NCBI GenBank assembly: GCA_003222275.1 | Contig: QHVJ01000171.1 | Span: 1 to 35,246, forward strand | DNA from: Acidobacteriota bacterium | Lineage (GTDB): Bacteria; Acidobacteriota; Vicinamibacteria; Fen-336 | Direction: 5' to 3' | Length of the DNA stretch: 35,246 bases | In this document: one piece after another, positions 25,659-33,563 of the stretch | How the letters are laid out: every line of letters starts with the position of its first letter | Numbering within the stretch: the first letter of the stretch is position 1 | Position numbers and translations under genes: made by a program | The notes under the pieces: model-generated | The model's database searches: none | Told to the model about the DNA's origin: nothing | The model's input: only the letters and a program-made list of their open reading frames with translations

Positions 25659-26818
25659 ACCTGGAACTGCTGGTCAAGTACAACCTGCGCAGCCTGCTGG
25701 TGCGCAGAATCACCAGCGGCGTGACCGTGGCCGCGGTTGGACTCGTGGTCGGCATCGTGGTGGTGATCCTGGCCCTGCTCCGCGGACTGCAAGCGACTCT
25801 TCTCAACACGGGCTCGCCCGACAACGTGATCGTCCTCAGGAAGGGGGCAATCGCCGAGGCCTCCAGCGCGGTGACGCAGGAGCAGTACGCCGTGCTGCGC
25901 TTCCTGCCGCAGGTGCGGCGTGACGCCCAAGGCGAGTTCCTGGTGTCGCCGGAGCTGGTGGTACAGGTCGGCCTCGAGACTCCGGACGGCCGGCGGGTGT
26001 TCGGCCTCGCGCGCGGCCTGCGACCGCGGGTCATGGCCGTGCACGACCAGGTGCAACTCGTGTCCGGAGCCTGGGCGCGCGCGCCCGGCGAAGCGGTGGT
26101 GGGCCGGGCGCTCGCGCGCAAGATCGGAGGCGACGTCGTGGGCACGAGCCTGCGGGCGGGCCGGCGCGCCTGGAGAGTGGCCGGCGTCTTCGCCGCCGGC
26201 GGAAGCGGCTTCGAGTCGGAGCTGTGGGTGGACGCCGACGACCTCAAGGCGCTCTACAAGCGCAGCGACTTCTCGTCCGTCACGGTGAAGCTGTCGTCCG
26301 CGACGCTCGCCGGCTCCTTCCAGGAGGCGATCAACACCGATCCAAGGCTGAAGCTGACGGCCAAGCCCGAGACGGCGTACTACGCCGAGCAGGCGGAAGG
26401 GGCCCGGCGCATCCGGGCGCTGGCCATGGCGCTCGCCGCGCTGCTCGCGGTGGCCGCCTCCTTCAGCGCGATGAACACCATGTACGCCGCGGTGAGCCAC
26501 CGGACGCGCGAGGTGGCCACCCTGCTGGCCCTCGGATTCTCGCCGCGACGCGTGCAGCTTTGCTTCGTGGCCGAGTCGCTGGTCATGGCCCTGGCCGGCG
26601 GCCTGGGCGGATGCCTGGGCGCGCTGGCGCTGGGTGGTTTCTCGACCGCGGTGATGAACCTCAGGAGTTTCAGCGAGGTGATGTTCCAGGTGCGGGTCGA
26701 CGCCATGAGCGTGGGTGGCGGGCTCGTCTTCGCCGCCGTGATCGGGGTGCTGGGCGGGTTCCTGCCCGCCCGCCTGGCCGCGCGGATGGAGATCACCACC
26801 ACGCTGCGCCAGGCCTGA
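25655..26818 (+). CDS. FtsX/MacB-type ABC permease 2
   Basis: A 387-aa permease of the same fold: N-terminal helix (GVTVAAVGLVVGIVVVILAL), periplasmic domain, and the C-terminal FtsX block with SHRTREVATLLALGFSPRRV. GTG 25655 overlaps the preceding stop as GTGA and is preferred over GTG 25646. Two non-identical permeases plus one ATPase and an adaptor make a complete MacAB/LolCDE-like exporter apart from an outer-membrane channel, which is not in the window. Confidence 0.92.
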   Translation: MNLELLVKYNLRSLLVRRITSGVTVAAVGLVVGIVVVILALLRGLQATLLNTGSPDNVIVLRKGAIAEASSAVTQEQYAVLRFLPQVRRDAQGEFLVSPELVVQVGLETPDGRRVFGLARGLRPRVMAVHDQVQLVSGAWARAPGEAVVGRALARKIGGDVVGTSLRAGRRAWRVAGVFAAGGSGFESELWVDADDLKALYKRSDFSSVTVKLSSATLAGSFQEAINTDPRLKLTAKPETAYYAEQAEGARRIRALAMALAALLAVAASFSAMNTMYAAVSHRTREVATLLALGFSPRRVQLCFVAESLVMALAGGLGGCLGALALGGFSTAVMNLRSFSEVMFQVRVDAMSVGGGLVFAAVIGVLGGFLPARLAARMEITTTLRQA

Positions 26819-26845
26819 GGCTCGGGCGGCGCGAGAGGGCGCCCC

Positions 26846-27589
26846 ATGCAAGAGAACGCGAGAGTGGCGGTGGTGACCGGCGGCTCGAGGGGCATCGGCC
26901 GCGCCATCGCGATCCAGCTCGCCCGTGACGGGCACCGCGTCGCGTTCTGTCACCAGTCGGAGGACGGTCCCGCCACCCGAGTCGCGGAAGAGATTCGGAG
27001 CCTCGGGGCCCAGGTCTACAACCGCCGCTGCGACGTGGCCGATTTCGACGCCGTGAAGTCCTTCCTGGCGGCCGTGGAGGAGCATCTCGGCCCGATCAGC
27101 GTCCTGGTGAACAACGCGGGCATCGTCCGCGACAAGCCCCTGGTCCTCATGGACTACGATGCGTGGAAGGCCGTCATCGACGTGAACCTCAACGGCACTT
27201 TCCATTTCTGCCGGGCGTCCATCCTGGATTTCATGAAGCGCAAGACCCGCTGCATCGTGAACATCGCCTCCGTGGCCGGCGTGTACGGCAACCCCGCCCA
27301 GACCAACTACTGCGCCTCCAAGGCGGGCATCATCGGCTTCACGCGAGCCCTGGCCAAGGAGGTCGGGGGCTACGGCATCCGCGTCAACGCCGTGGCTCCG
27401 GGGTTCATCGCGACCGACATGACGGAGTCGCTCCCCGCCGACGTCGTGAGCGAGGCGGTCAAGCGGGTGGCGCTGAAGAGGATGGGGACGGTCCAGGACG
27501 TGGCGGACATCGTCTCGTTCCTCGCCTCCGACCGCGCGTCCTACATCACCGGCCAGGTGTTCCAGGTGGACGGAGGTATCGCGCTCTAG
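26846..27589 (+). CDS. fabG: 3-oxoacyl-ACP reductase (FabG-type SDR)
   Basis: A 247-aa short-chain dehydrogenase. TGGSRGIG nucleotide loop, NNAG (VLVNNAGIVRD), catalytic Ser in NIASVAG, Y-x3-K as YCASK, and the C-terminal GQVFQVDGGIAL are all FabG hallmarks. It should reduce 3-ketoacyl-ACP to the 3-hydroxy form. It is the only ketoreductase in the window and lies in the exporter operon rather than with the synthases, 27 bp after the second permease; shared FNR-type control would bring it together with them. Confidence 0.93.
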   Translation: MQENARVAVVTGGSRGIGRAIAIQLARDGHRVAFCHQSEDGPATRVAEEIRSLGAQVYNRRCDVADFDAVKSFLAAVEEHLGPISVLVNNAGIVRDKPLVLMDYDAWKAVIDVNLNGTFHFCRASILDFMKRKTRCIVNIASVAGVYGNPAQTNYCASKAGIIGFTRALAKEVGGYGIRVNAVAPGFIATDMTESLPADVVSEAVKRVALKRMGTVQDVADIVSFLASDRASYITGQVFQVDGGIAL

Positions 27590-27600
27590 CGGCGCGGCGG

Positions 27601-27642
27601 TTGATCCAGGTCAATGAAGCCGGCGGCGTGGCCGGCTATTTT
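27601..27642 (+). promoter_or_regulatory. Class II Crp/Fnr-type promoter of the secreted-protein/glutathione operon
   Basis: Box TTGATCCAGGTCAA (27601-27614), 22-bp gap, -10-like TATTTT (27637-27642), predicted start near 27649. It begins 11 bp after the fabG stop codon. The gap contains an inverted repeat GCCGGC-N6-GCCGGC. The same box-to-hexamer distance occurs at two other promoters in the window. Confidence 0.72.
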
Positions 27643-27691
27643 CTCTTCATCGGACCGCGCCGACATGACCGCGGATCGGCTGGAGTGAACG

Positions 27692-28528
27692 ATGAAGCAC
27701 GCTGCATGGACGACCGCCGTCCTGGGCTTCGGGCTCGTGCTCTACGGCACGGGCGCCGCCGCCGCCGAACCGCAGGGATGCGGCCTGGACACGCTCAAGG
27801 GGACCTTCGGCTACCACTACAAGGGCACCCTGAGCCGGAACGACGCGCTCGAGCGCCTGGCGGCGGTCGGCCTCGTGACGTTGTCCGGGACCGGCACCCT
27901 GAACGGAACCGACACGCACAGCCTGAATGGCAAGATCGAGCGACGCCGCTACCAGGGCACCTACACCGTCAACCGCGACTGCACGGGCAGCGCGACCTTC
28001 GCGACCGCGCCCACCGCCTCCAAGCTCGACTTCGTGGTGCTCGACGACGCGAACGAGCTGCAGTTCACACTGGCCGACGAGGGCACCTCCGCCCTCGGCA
28101 TCGCCAAGCGGCAGGCGCTCACCGAGCCTTGCCACGTGGGCCGCGTGCTGGGGTCCTACGGGTTCGCCCTCGACGGCTACTACTTCTTCGGCCCGCTGGT
28201 TGGTTACATGACGCTGAGCGGGATCTACACCACCGACGGCAAGGGCCACGTGACCGTGGCCGATACCGTGAGCCACAACGGCATGATGGAGCGCCGCCAC
28301 TACGGCGGGACCTACACCCTGGAACCCAACTGCACCGGCGTGTGGGAGTCGACCTTTCCGGACGGGCGGACCTTCCGCGCCGATTTCCTCATCGTCGGCG
28401 ACGGCATCTTCGAGGGCTACTTCATCGTGACCGAGCCCGGCACGGTATTGAGCGGAGCCGACAAGAAGATCCAGCGTCCCGCCACGACGACGGCCGAGGG
28501 CAAGGCCCTGCGCCGGGCCACCAACTAG
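27692..28528 (+). CDS. Secreted protein with internal duplication, function unknown
   Basis: A 278-aa exported protein with signal peptide ending near GTGAAAAEP. Two homologous halves follow: GCGLDTLKGTFGYHYKG ... RRRYQGTYTVNRDCTG and CHVGRVLGSYGFALDGY ... RRHYGGTYTLEPNCTG. Each half has Cys residues at matching places (start and DCTG/NCTG), suggesting one disulfide per domain. Beta-rich, possibly a ligand-binding barrel. ATG 27692 has a GGAGTG site. First gene after an FNR-type promoter; 12 bp before the GshB-like gene. Confidence 0.8.
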   Translation: MKHAAWTTAVLGFGLVLYGTGAAAAEPQGCGLDTLKGTFGYHYKGTLSRNDALERLAAVGLVTLSGTGTLNGTDTHSLNGKIERRRYQGTYTVNRDCTGSATFATAPTASKLDFVVLDDANELQFTLADEGTSALGIAKRQALTEPCHVGRVLGSYGFALDGYYFFGPLVGYMTLSGIYTTDGKGHVTVADTVSHNGMMERRHYGGTYTLEPNCTGVWESTFPDGRTFRADFLIVGDGIFEGYFIVTEPGTVLSGADKKIQRPATTTAEGKALRRATN

Positions 28529-28540
28529 CTCGCTCGTGAC

Positions 28541-29497
28541 GTGACGCTGGCCCTGGTGGTGGCGGACCCGCCCGAACGCTTCGATCCCATCCGGGAGACC
28601 ACCAGCCACATCGTGCGCGCCCTCCGCTCGCGCGGCGTGCAGGTGTACCTGTGCGCGCCGCCCGGGATCGAGGTGCGCGGTTCGGAGGTGATGGCCGCCG
28701 GCCGTCGCGTCGAGGCGCTGAGTCCACCGCCTTTCCAGTACGGGCTCGGCGAGCCGGAAATGGTGCCGGCCTCGCGTTTCGCGGTGATCTTCCTGCGCCA
28801 CGACCCCCCGGTCGATGAATGCTTCCGGGCCCCCCTGCTTCTTCTGCGACTGGTGGCCGAGCGCGTACGGTTCATCAACCAGCCGGCCGCCCTGCTCGAG
28901 TGGTCGGAGAAGACCCTGCCGCTGCTCTGGCCCGAGCTGACGCCGCGGACGTGGATCGTTTCGGACATGGTCCAGGCGACGGCCGCCGTGGCCGAGCTTG
29001 GACACGCCGTGGCCAAGCCGGTCAATCGCGCGGGTGGCAGCGGCGTGTTCGTGCTCCGGGAGGGCGATCCCAACGTGCCGGTGATCCTGGAGGAATGCCT
29101 GCGGCGCGAGCCGCGGCTCATCATCCAGCGCTACCTTCCCGGCGTCGCCGGCGGCGATGCCCGCATCCTGGTGCTCGGCGGAGAGATCCTCGGATCGTTC
29201 CTGCGCGTGCCGGCGCCCGCGAGCCATCGCGCCAACCTGCACCGTGGAGGCAAGGCCGTGAGGTGGGACGTGCCGCCGGAGACGCGCCGGCGGCTCCAGC
29301 CTGTCCTGGCCCGCCTGCCGTCGCTCGGGGTGGACTTCGCCGGCCTCGACTGGATCGACGGCCATCTCACCGAGATCAACATCACGTCGCCGATGGGCCT
29401 GCACGAGCTCGAGGACCTGGGGTTTCGCTCCGCGGATGGCCGCACGGCGGCCGAGATGGTGATCGACCATTGCCTCGACGCTGGTCGTCATGGATAG
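28541..29497 (+). CDS. gshB: Glutathione synthetase-like ATP-grasp ligase
   Basis: A 318-aa enzyme of the prokaryotic glutathione synthetase type, joining glycine to gamma-glutamylcysteine with ATP. Visible features: an N-terminal pre-ATP-grasp domain (FDPIRETTSHIVRALRSRG), KPVNRAGGSGVF (ATP-grasp loop), ARILVLGGEILGSFLR, HRANLHRGGKAV and the metal/substrate segment LTEINITSPMG. GTG 28541. It overlaps the following ligase by 8 bp, so the two form a two-gene glutathione or related thiol pathway. Confidence 0.85.
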   Translation: MTLALVVADPPERFDPIRETTSHIVRALRSRGVQVYLCAPPGIEVRGSEVMAAGRRVEALSPPPFQYGLGEPEMVPASRFAVIFLRHDPPVDECFRAPLLLLRLVAERVRFINQPAALLEWSEKTLPLLWPELTPRTWIVSDMVQATAAVAELGHAVAKPVNRAGGSGVFVLREGDPNVPVILEECLRREPRLIIQRYLPGVAGGDARILVLGGEILGSFLRVPAPASHRANLHRGGKAVRWDVPPETRRRLQPVLARLPSLGVDFAGLDWIDGHLTEINITSPMGLHELEDLGFRSADGRTAAEMVIDHCLDAGRHG

Positions 29498-30461
29498 CCG
29501 CCGGCTCCGGATCCTCGAGAGCGTACTCGCGCTGTTTCCGGAGTCTTCGCCGCCGGTCACGCGCGTGGGCATCGAGCTGGAGTGCTTCGTCGACCCGGCG
29601 GCGGGTGGCCGCTACGGCTGGGACGACCACCTCGCGTTGCAAGAGCGCCTGCGACGAGGTCTGCCCTCCCTGACGCCAACGGTGCACAGCCTGGGCCTCG
29701 AGCCCGGTGGACAATGGGAGCTGCGCAGCGTCGCCCTCGATGGGGCCGAGGGGCTGCGGGCATTCGCGCGCGACGCACGGCGCATCGAGCAATCGCTTCG
29801 CGACGAGGGCTGCCGGGTAGCGTTCCAGGGCATTCGTCCCGGCGGAACCACCGGGCGCGTGATCAGCCCCGATCGGCGCGCGCACCTGCTCCGAGACTAC
29901 CTGCAGCAGCGCAGCCGGTCGGCGGCGGAGATGATGGCCGACACCGCGGCCTGCCAGCTCACGCTGGATCCCACGCCGTGGACCGATGCGCTGGAGCTTT
30001 TGCGCGCGGTGGTGCGGTTGCGCGACGATCTGGAGCGGCGCTGGAACCCTTGGCGATCCGGTCCGTCGCGACGCGAGATCTGGGCTCAGGTCGATCCCGA
30101 GCGGTGCGTCCCGCCGCGCGGCATGAGCGAGGGCACCTGGTCGGACGAGGCGTGCCTCGACCATGTCCTCTCGCGTCCTTCGATCGTGGCCGCGGCTGCC
30201 GACGGCCGGCTCATCCCGTTCGAGGGCAGTTTCTATGACGCGGTGGCCGCCCTTCCGGTCGGCGACGACCTCGCCGCTTGCTTCGGCAGGTTCATGAAGC
30301 ACATCTACTATCCGGTCAAACCCAGGGTGATGCCCGAGCTGCGCCTGCTGGACTCGCGCGAGCCGGAGCGGCTTGCGGAGCTCGAACACCTGCTGGCCGG
30401 CCTTGGACTACCGGGCTGGTGTTCGGGCGCGCGCCGGCCCGCCGTTCTCTCAACGCCCTGA
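29490..30461 (+). CDS. Glutamate-cysteine ligase-like (GCS2-type) enzyme
   Basis: A 323-aa ligase resembling the carboxylate-amine ligase / glutamate-cysteine ligase superfamily: VGIELECFVDP at the N-terminus and QWELRS further on are family hallmarks for metal and glutamate binding. With the adjacent GshB-like gene it should make gamma-glutamylcysteine for glutathione. The C-terminus ends 19 bp before an integrated element's left boundary; the fold looks complete, but loss of a short original tail cannot be excluded. The exact family (GshA versus EgtA or YbdK-like) is uncertain. Confidence 0.75.
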   Translation: MDSRRLRILESVLALFPESSPPVTRVGIELECFVDPAAGGRYGWDDHLALQERLRRGLPSLTPTVHSLGLEPGGQWELRSVALDGAEGLRAFARDARRIEQSLRDEGCRVAFQGIRPGGTTGRVISPDRRAHLLRDYLQQRSRSAAEMMADTAACQLTLDPTPWTDALELLRAVVRLRDDLERRWNPWRSGPSRREIWAQVDPERCVPPRGMSEGTWSDEACLDHVLSRPSIVAAAADGRLIPFEGSFYDAVAALPVGDDLAACFGRFMKHIYYPVKPRVMPELRLLDSREPERLAELEHLLAGLGLPGWCSGARRPAVLSTP

Positions 30462-30480
30462 GTTGTTTGCCGAGGATTAA

Positions 30481-30537
30481 TGGTGACCCGCCATGGACTC
30501 GAACCATGAACCCAGAGATTAAGAGACTCTCGCTCTA
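30481..30537 (-). other. 3' fragment of tRNA-Lys(CTT): probable attachment site of the integrated element
   Basis: Read on the minus strand this gives, in order, the end of a D-arm (TAGAGC), an anticodon loop CTCTTAA (anticodon CTT at 30523-30521), a perfect T-arm CATGG-TTCGAGT-CCATG (30508-30492), an acceptor strand GCGGGTC, discriminator A and CCA (30483-30481). The matching 5' acceptor strand GACCCGC is not found upstream, so it is only the 3' part of the gene. A P4-type integrase gene follows, as expected for the junction left by integration into a tRNA 3' end. The intact tRNA should lie beyond the right edge. Confidence 0.8.
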
Positions 30538-30680
30538 TTGTTTCCTGGGGTTTCACACGGTTCCGCGAAGGCGCAATCGTTAGATGGTGATGTCCGCTAA
30601 GTCCCTGCAAGCAAGGTATTAAGTGGTCTAAAGAGGTTCACGGGATTCCATGGTGATCCTATTTCGAGCGCCCGTATTTT

Positions 30681-30742
30681 TGTTACCCATGTGTTACCCA
30701 AGCCGTGCTAGCCTGCGGACGGCCAGTACACTTTGGGTAACA
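30681..30742. repeat. TGTTACCCA repeats upstream of the integrase
   Basis: TGTTACCCA occurs at 30681-30689 and 30692-30700 as a direct repeat with 11-bp period, and its inverse TGGGTAACA at 30734-30742, just before the integrase start at 30750. This looks like arm-type integrase binding sites and/or an autoregulatory operator. Confidence 0.65.
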
Positions 30743-30749
30743 AGCGACC

Positions 30750-32030
30750 GTGCCCAAGATGAAACTGACGCAGCGAACGCTCGAGACGCTGAAGCCGCCG
30801 ACGGCGGGCAGGGCCGAATACTTGGACGAGCTGCTTCCTAACCTCTTCCTGCGTGTCTCGGCAACGGGGCGGAAATCTTTCACGTTCATGTACCGCTTCG
30901 GCGGCGAGCAGAGACGCGCAGAGCTGGGCACGTTTCCTCCCTTAGGCCTCGGAGAAGCGCGGGACATGGCGCGGCAGCTATGGGCGGAGGTTCAGCGCGG
31001 CAACGACCCCAAGGACGCGCTGCGCTGGCTGAAGAACAAGCAAGCGGACCCAACTCCCGTCACGACGGCCGGTCCGTTCTCGGAGATGTGCCGCCGGTAT
31101 CTGGATGAGCGCCGCAGGTTCCTCAGGACCGCGACGCATCAGCTCTACTCCAGGCTCATCGAGCGCCACATCGTCCCTGCTTTCGGCGCCAAGGATCCCA
31201 TTGAGATCAAGCGCACGGACGTCAAGGAATGGATCGAGCGGCTCAGGATCACTCCCACGCAGGCGAATCGAGCGATGGCGGTCATGAAGCTCGTGTGTGA
31301 GTGGGCGGCCGAGGAAGGAATCATTCCAGGGTCTCCGTGCGCAGGTCTCAAGCGGCCAGCTCCCGAGATGGCCCGCAGCCGCTATCTGACGCATAACGAG
31401 ATCAAGGCTGTATTCGACGCGCTCCGCAAGGAGCGGCCGCTCATCGCTGCCTATTACGAACTACTCTTCTTCACGGGCGTCCGCCGAAGCAAGCCGCTCG
31501 AAGCCGAGTGGAAGGACATCGATCTCAAGAAGGCCCTCTGGCACCTGCCGGTTACCAAGAGGGCAAGGGGGAATCCGGAAGGGACGGGCAGGCCTTTCAC
31601 GGTGCCCTTGACGCGGCAGGCGCTCGCCTCTCTCAAGGTCCTGCACGCGTTTTCGGGTCACAGCCGCTTTGCATTCCCTGGTGGCAGTCCGCGGCGCTCC
31701 GAACTCGATGAGGAGCACCGGATGCACAACCCGCAAAAGAGCATCGAGCGAATCCGCGAGCGCTCTGGCGTGGATTTTCAGATACGTGACATCCGTCGGA
31801 CCGTCGCCACGAGGATGGCCGAGGACCTCGGCATCGCGCCCTTCGTCATCGCGAAGGTGATGGACCACAAGCTGCCGGGCGAGGCCGAGATGGGGGACGT
31901 CTATAACCGCTACGACTATCTCGCCGAGAAGCGCCAGGCGCTCGTGAAGTGGAGCGACCATCTTGCGCGCGTCGTCCGAAAGGGCAGCCGGCCGGCGCTG
32001 CGCCTGGTTCGGTCGGGCGCGGCGTCGTAG
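30750..32030 (+). CDS. P4-type tyrosine recombinase / integrase
   Basis: A 426-aa site-specific recombinase. The N-terminal DUF4102-like arm-binding domain (YLDELLPNLFLRVSATGRKSF ... RFGGEQRRAELGTF) precedes a core-binding SAM-like domain (about 105-200) and the catalytic domain: Arg245 (FTGVRR), Lys270, R-x-x-R at 346-349 where most relatives have H-x-x-R, His373 (MDHKL) and the probable nucleophile Tyr385 (DVYNRY). GTG 30750 starts just after the TGGGTAACA repeat. It would insert the element into tRNA-Lys. Confidence 0.93.
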   Translation: MPKMKLTQRTLETLKPPTAGRAEYLDELLPNLFLRVSATGRKSFTFMYRFGGEQRRAELGTFPPLGLGEARDMARQLWAEVQRGNDPKDALRWLKNKQADPTPVTTAGPFSEMCRRYLDERRRFLRTATHQLYSRLIERHIVPAFGAKDPIEIKRTDVKEWIERLRITPTQANRAMAVMKLVCEWAAEEGIIPGSPCAGLKRPAPEMARSRYLTHNEIKAVFDALRKERPLIAAYYELLFFTGVRRSKPLEAEWKDIDLKKALWHLPVTKRARGNPEGTGRPFTVPLTRQALASLKVLHAFSGHSRFAFPGGSPRRSELDEEHRMHNPQKSIERIRERSGVDFQIRDIRRTVATRMAEDLGIAPFVIAKVMDHKLPGEAEMGDVYNRYDYLAEKRQALVKWSDHLARVVRKGSRPALRLVRSGAAS

Positions 32031-32068
32031 TCTTCGACGTGTACCGAGTAGACCGTAGGAACCCCCTC

Positions 32069-32981
32069 ATGATCCGGCTGGAAATTCCTGGGATGGCATC
32101 GCGGCTCTCCTCGAATTGCCGTCGGCGCTTGCGCGCTTGGGCGGTCCTTGCTCTGATCGCCTTCGCTTTCGCTCAGCCTGTCACGGCGGCAAGCAACCGC
32201 CTTCAAGTGGGCGGGGGAACGATCGATGTATCCATCACCGGCACGGCGCCTGTCCCCGAGCAAGCATTGGTACGCTGGATCGACACTGCTGCGCGCGCGG
32301 TCACGGCCTATCTCGGTCGTTATCCTGTCCCCCGGGTCGAGCTAAGCGTGCGTGCGGGAGGCCGGGACGGTGTGGGTGGGGGCGTGACATTTGGCCGTCA
32401 GCCGCCCTGACTGGACGCTCACGCACGAGATGGTGCATCTGGCCTTCCCCAACCTCACCAGCGACGACCACTGGGCAGAGGAGGGTCTCGCCACCTATGT
32501 AGAACCCCTGGCCCGGGCGCGGCTGGGCACGCTGTCTGAAGACAAGGTCTGGTCCGACTTGATGGAGGGAGTGCCCAAAGGAATGCCGCAGCGAGGGGAC
32601 CGTGGCCTGCACGGCACGAAGGAGTGGGGTCGTACCTATTGGGGCGGCGCTCTCTTCTGGCTGCTCGCCGACATGCGGATACGGGAGCAGACCCGGAACC
32701 GGCGCGGCCTTCCGGATGCCCTCGACGGGATCTTGGATGCGGGAGGCGACATCCGCGTGAGGTGGGACCTCCTGCGGACGCTGGCCGTGGCAGACAAAGC
32801 GGTCGGCCTCACGGTGCTATCGGACCTGTACCGCGAGATGGGCAGGAAGCCTGGTGCAGCCGACCTTAATGATTTGTGGCGCCGCCTTGGAATAGGCCGG
32901 GCCCGCGGTCGCGTCGTGTATGACAACTCGGCGCCGCTCGCCGAGGTGCGCCGGGCGATCGTGAGCGCGCCGCGACACTGA
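32069..32981 (+). pseudogene. Secreted HExxH metallopeptidase-like gene broken by a frameshift/deletion
   Basis: The first frame (ATG 32069 to TGA 32410) gives a signal peptide (LRAWAVLALIAFAFAQPVTAA) and the start of a peptidase propeptide-like region ending GGGVTFG. The second frame, open to 32981, carries the zinc motif HEMVH (32424-32438) and downstream WAEEGLATYVE with the third ligand Glu, typical of gluzincins. The two halves join near 32395 and appear to lack several residues between GVTFG and the pre-HExxH strand, so a small deletion rather than a single-base change is likely. It could be a real pseudogene or an assembly error. Confidence 0.75.
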
Positions 32982-33029
32982 TTGATGCAGGCGAGGATCA
33001 GCTCCGTGCCGGTGCCCTGAAGCCCGAGC

Positions 33030-33493
33030 CTATCTGCCCGCGAACTGAGGGCCCAAGAGGCTGGCCAGCATCTGAATGATGCGGTCGTCCGTCCCTACGT
33101 ACAGCACAATGAGCCGATTCCCGCGAAAGAAGTGCGGCGTCGAGACCCAGGAAATCTGGGTTGCTCCGACCGTGCTGCCGTCCGCGGAAACCGCGCCGCC
33201 TCTGCATCCGCCGCAGACACGGTGGCGTATTCGAACACGTGGACGCTGGCAGCGTTGACGAGGACGCGGACTGCAGGCACCGAGAAGAACGGCATCGAAC
33301 TCAGTGACATGATCTCGGCAATGTCCGCCGTCGCGCCGTTTCGCTGAAGAGCTGCGAGAAGCTGTGTGGTCTCGGGGCCCGGTATCTTGGTTCCCGGTAA
33401 TGCAGGATCCGGAGGAGTAACAGGGGAAGATCCGCACGCGAAGAGACTGGCCGTCGTCACGATGAGCGCCACGAGCCCTGGACAGGATCGCAT
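33030..33493 (-). pseudogene. Lipoprotein gene with a one-base frameshift
   Basis: ATG 33493 follows GGAGGT. The product starts with a lipoprotein signal (lipobox LFAC) and runs in frame to AADAEAAR; it then continues one frame over as VSADGSTVGATQISWVSTPHFFRGNRLIVLYVG to LGPQFAGR and a TAG at 33030-33032. The two frames meet near 33192-33195, where one base appears to be missing. Joined, they make a coherent about 155-aa lipoprotein of unknown function. A real mutation and a sequencing error cannot be told apart here. Confidence 0.75.
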
Positions 33494-33563
33494 CACGTAC
33501 CTCCGTCCTTCCGACACGGTTCGAGAGCGGCGTCTATGTCGGCCTGCGCCACCCCAGCCGAAG

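Noticed and set aside
30481-30537. Complete tRNA gene
   Set aside because: No 5' acceptor strand pairing with GCGGGTC within about 100 bp upstream on the minus strand; only the 3' part is present.
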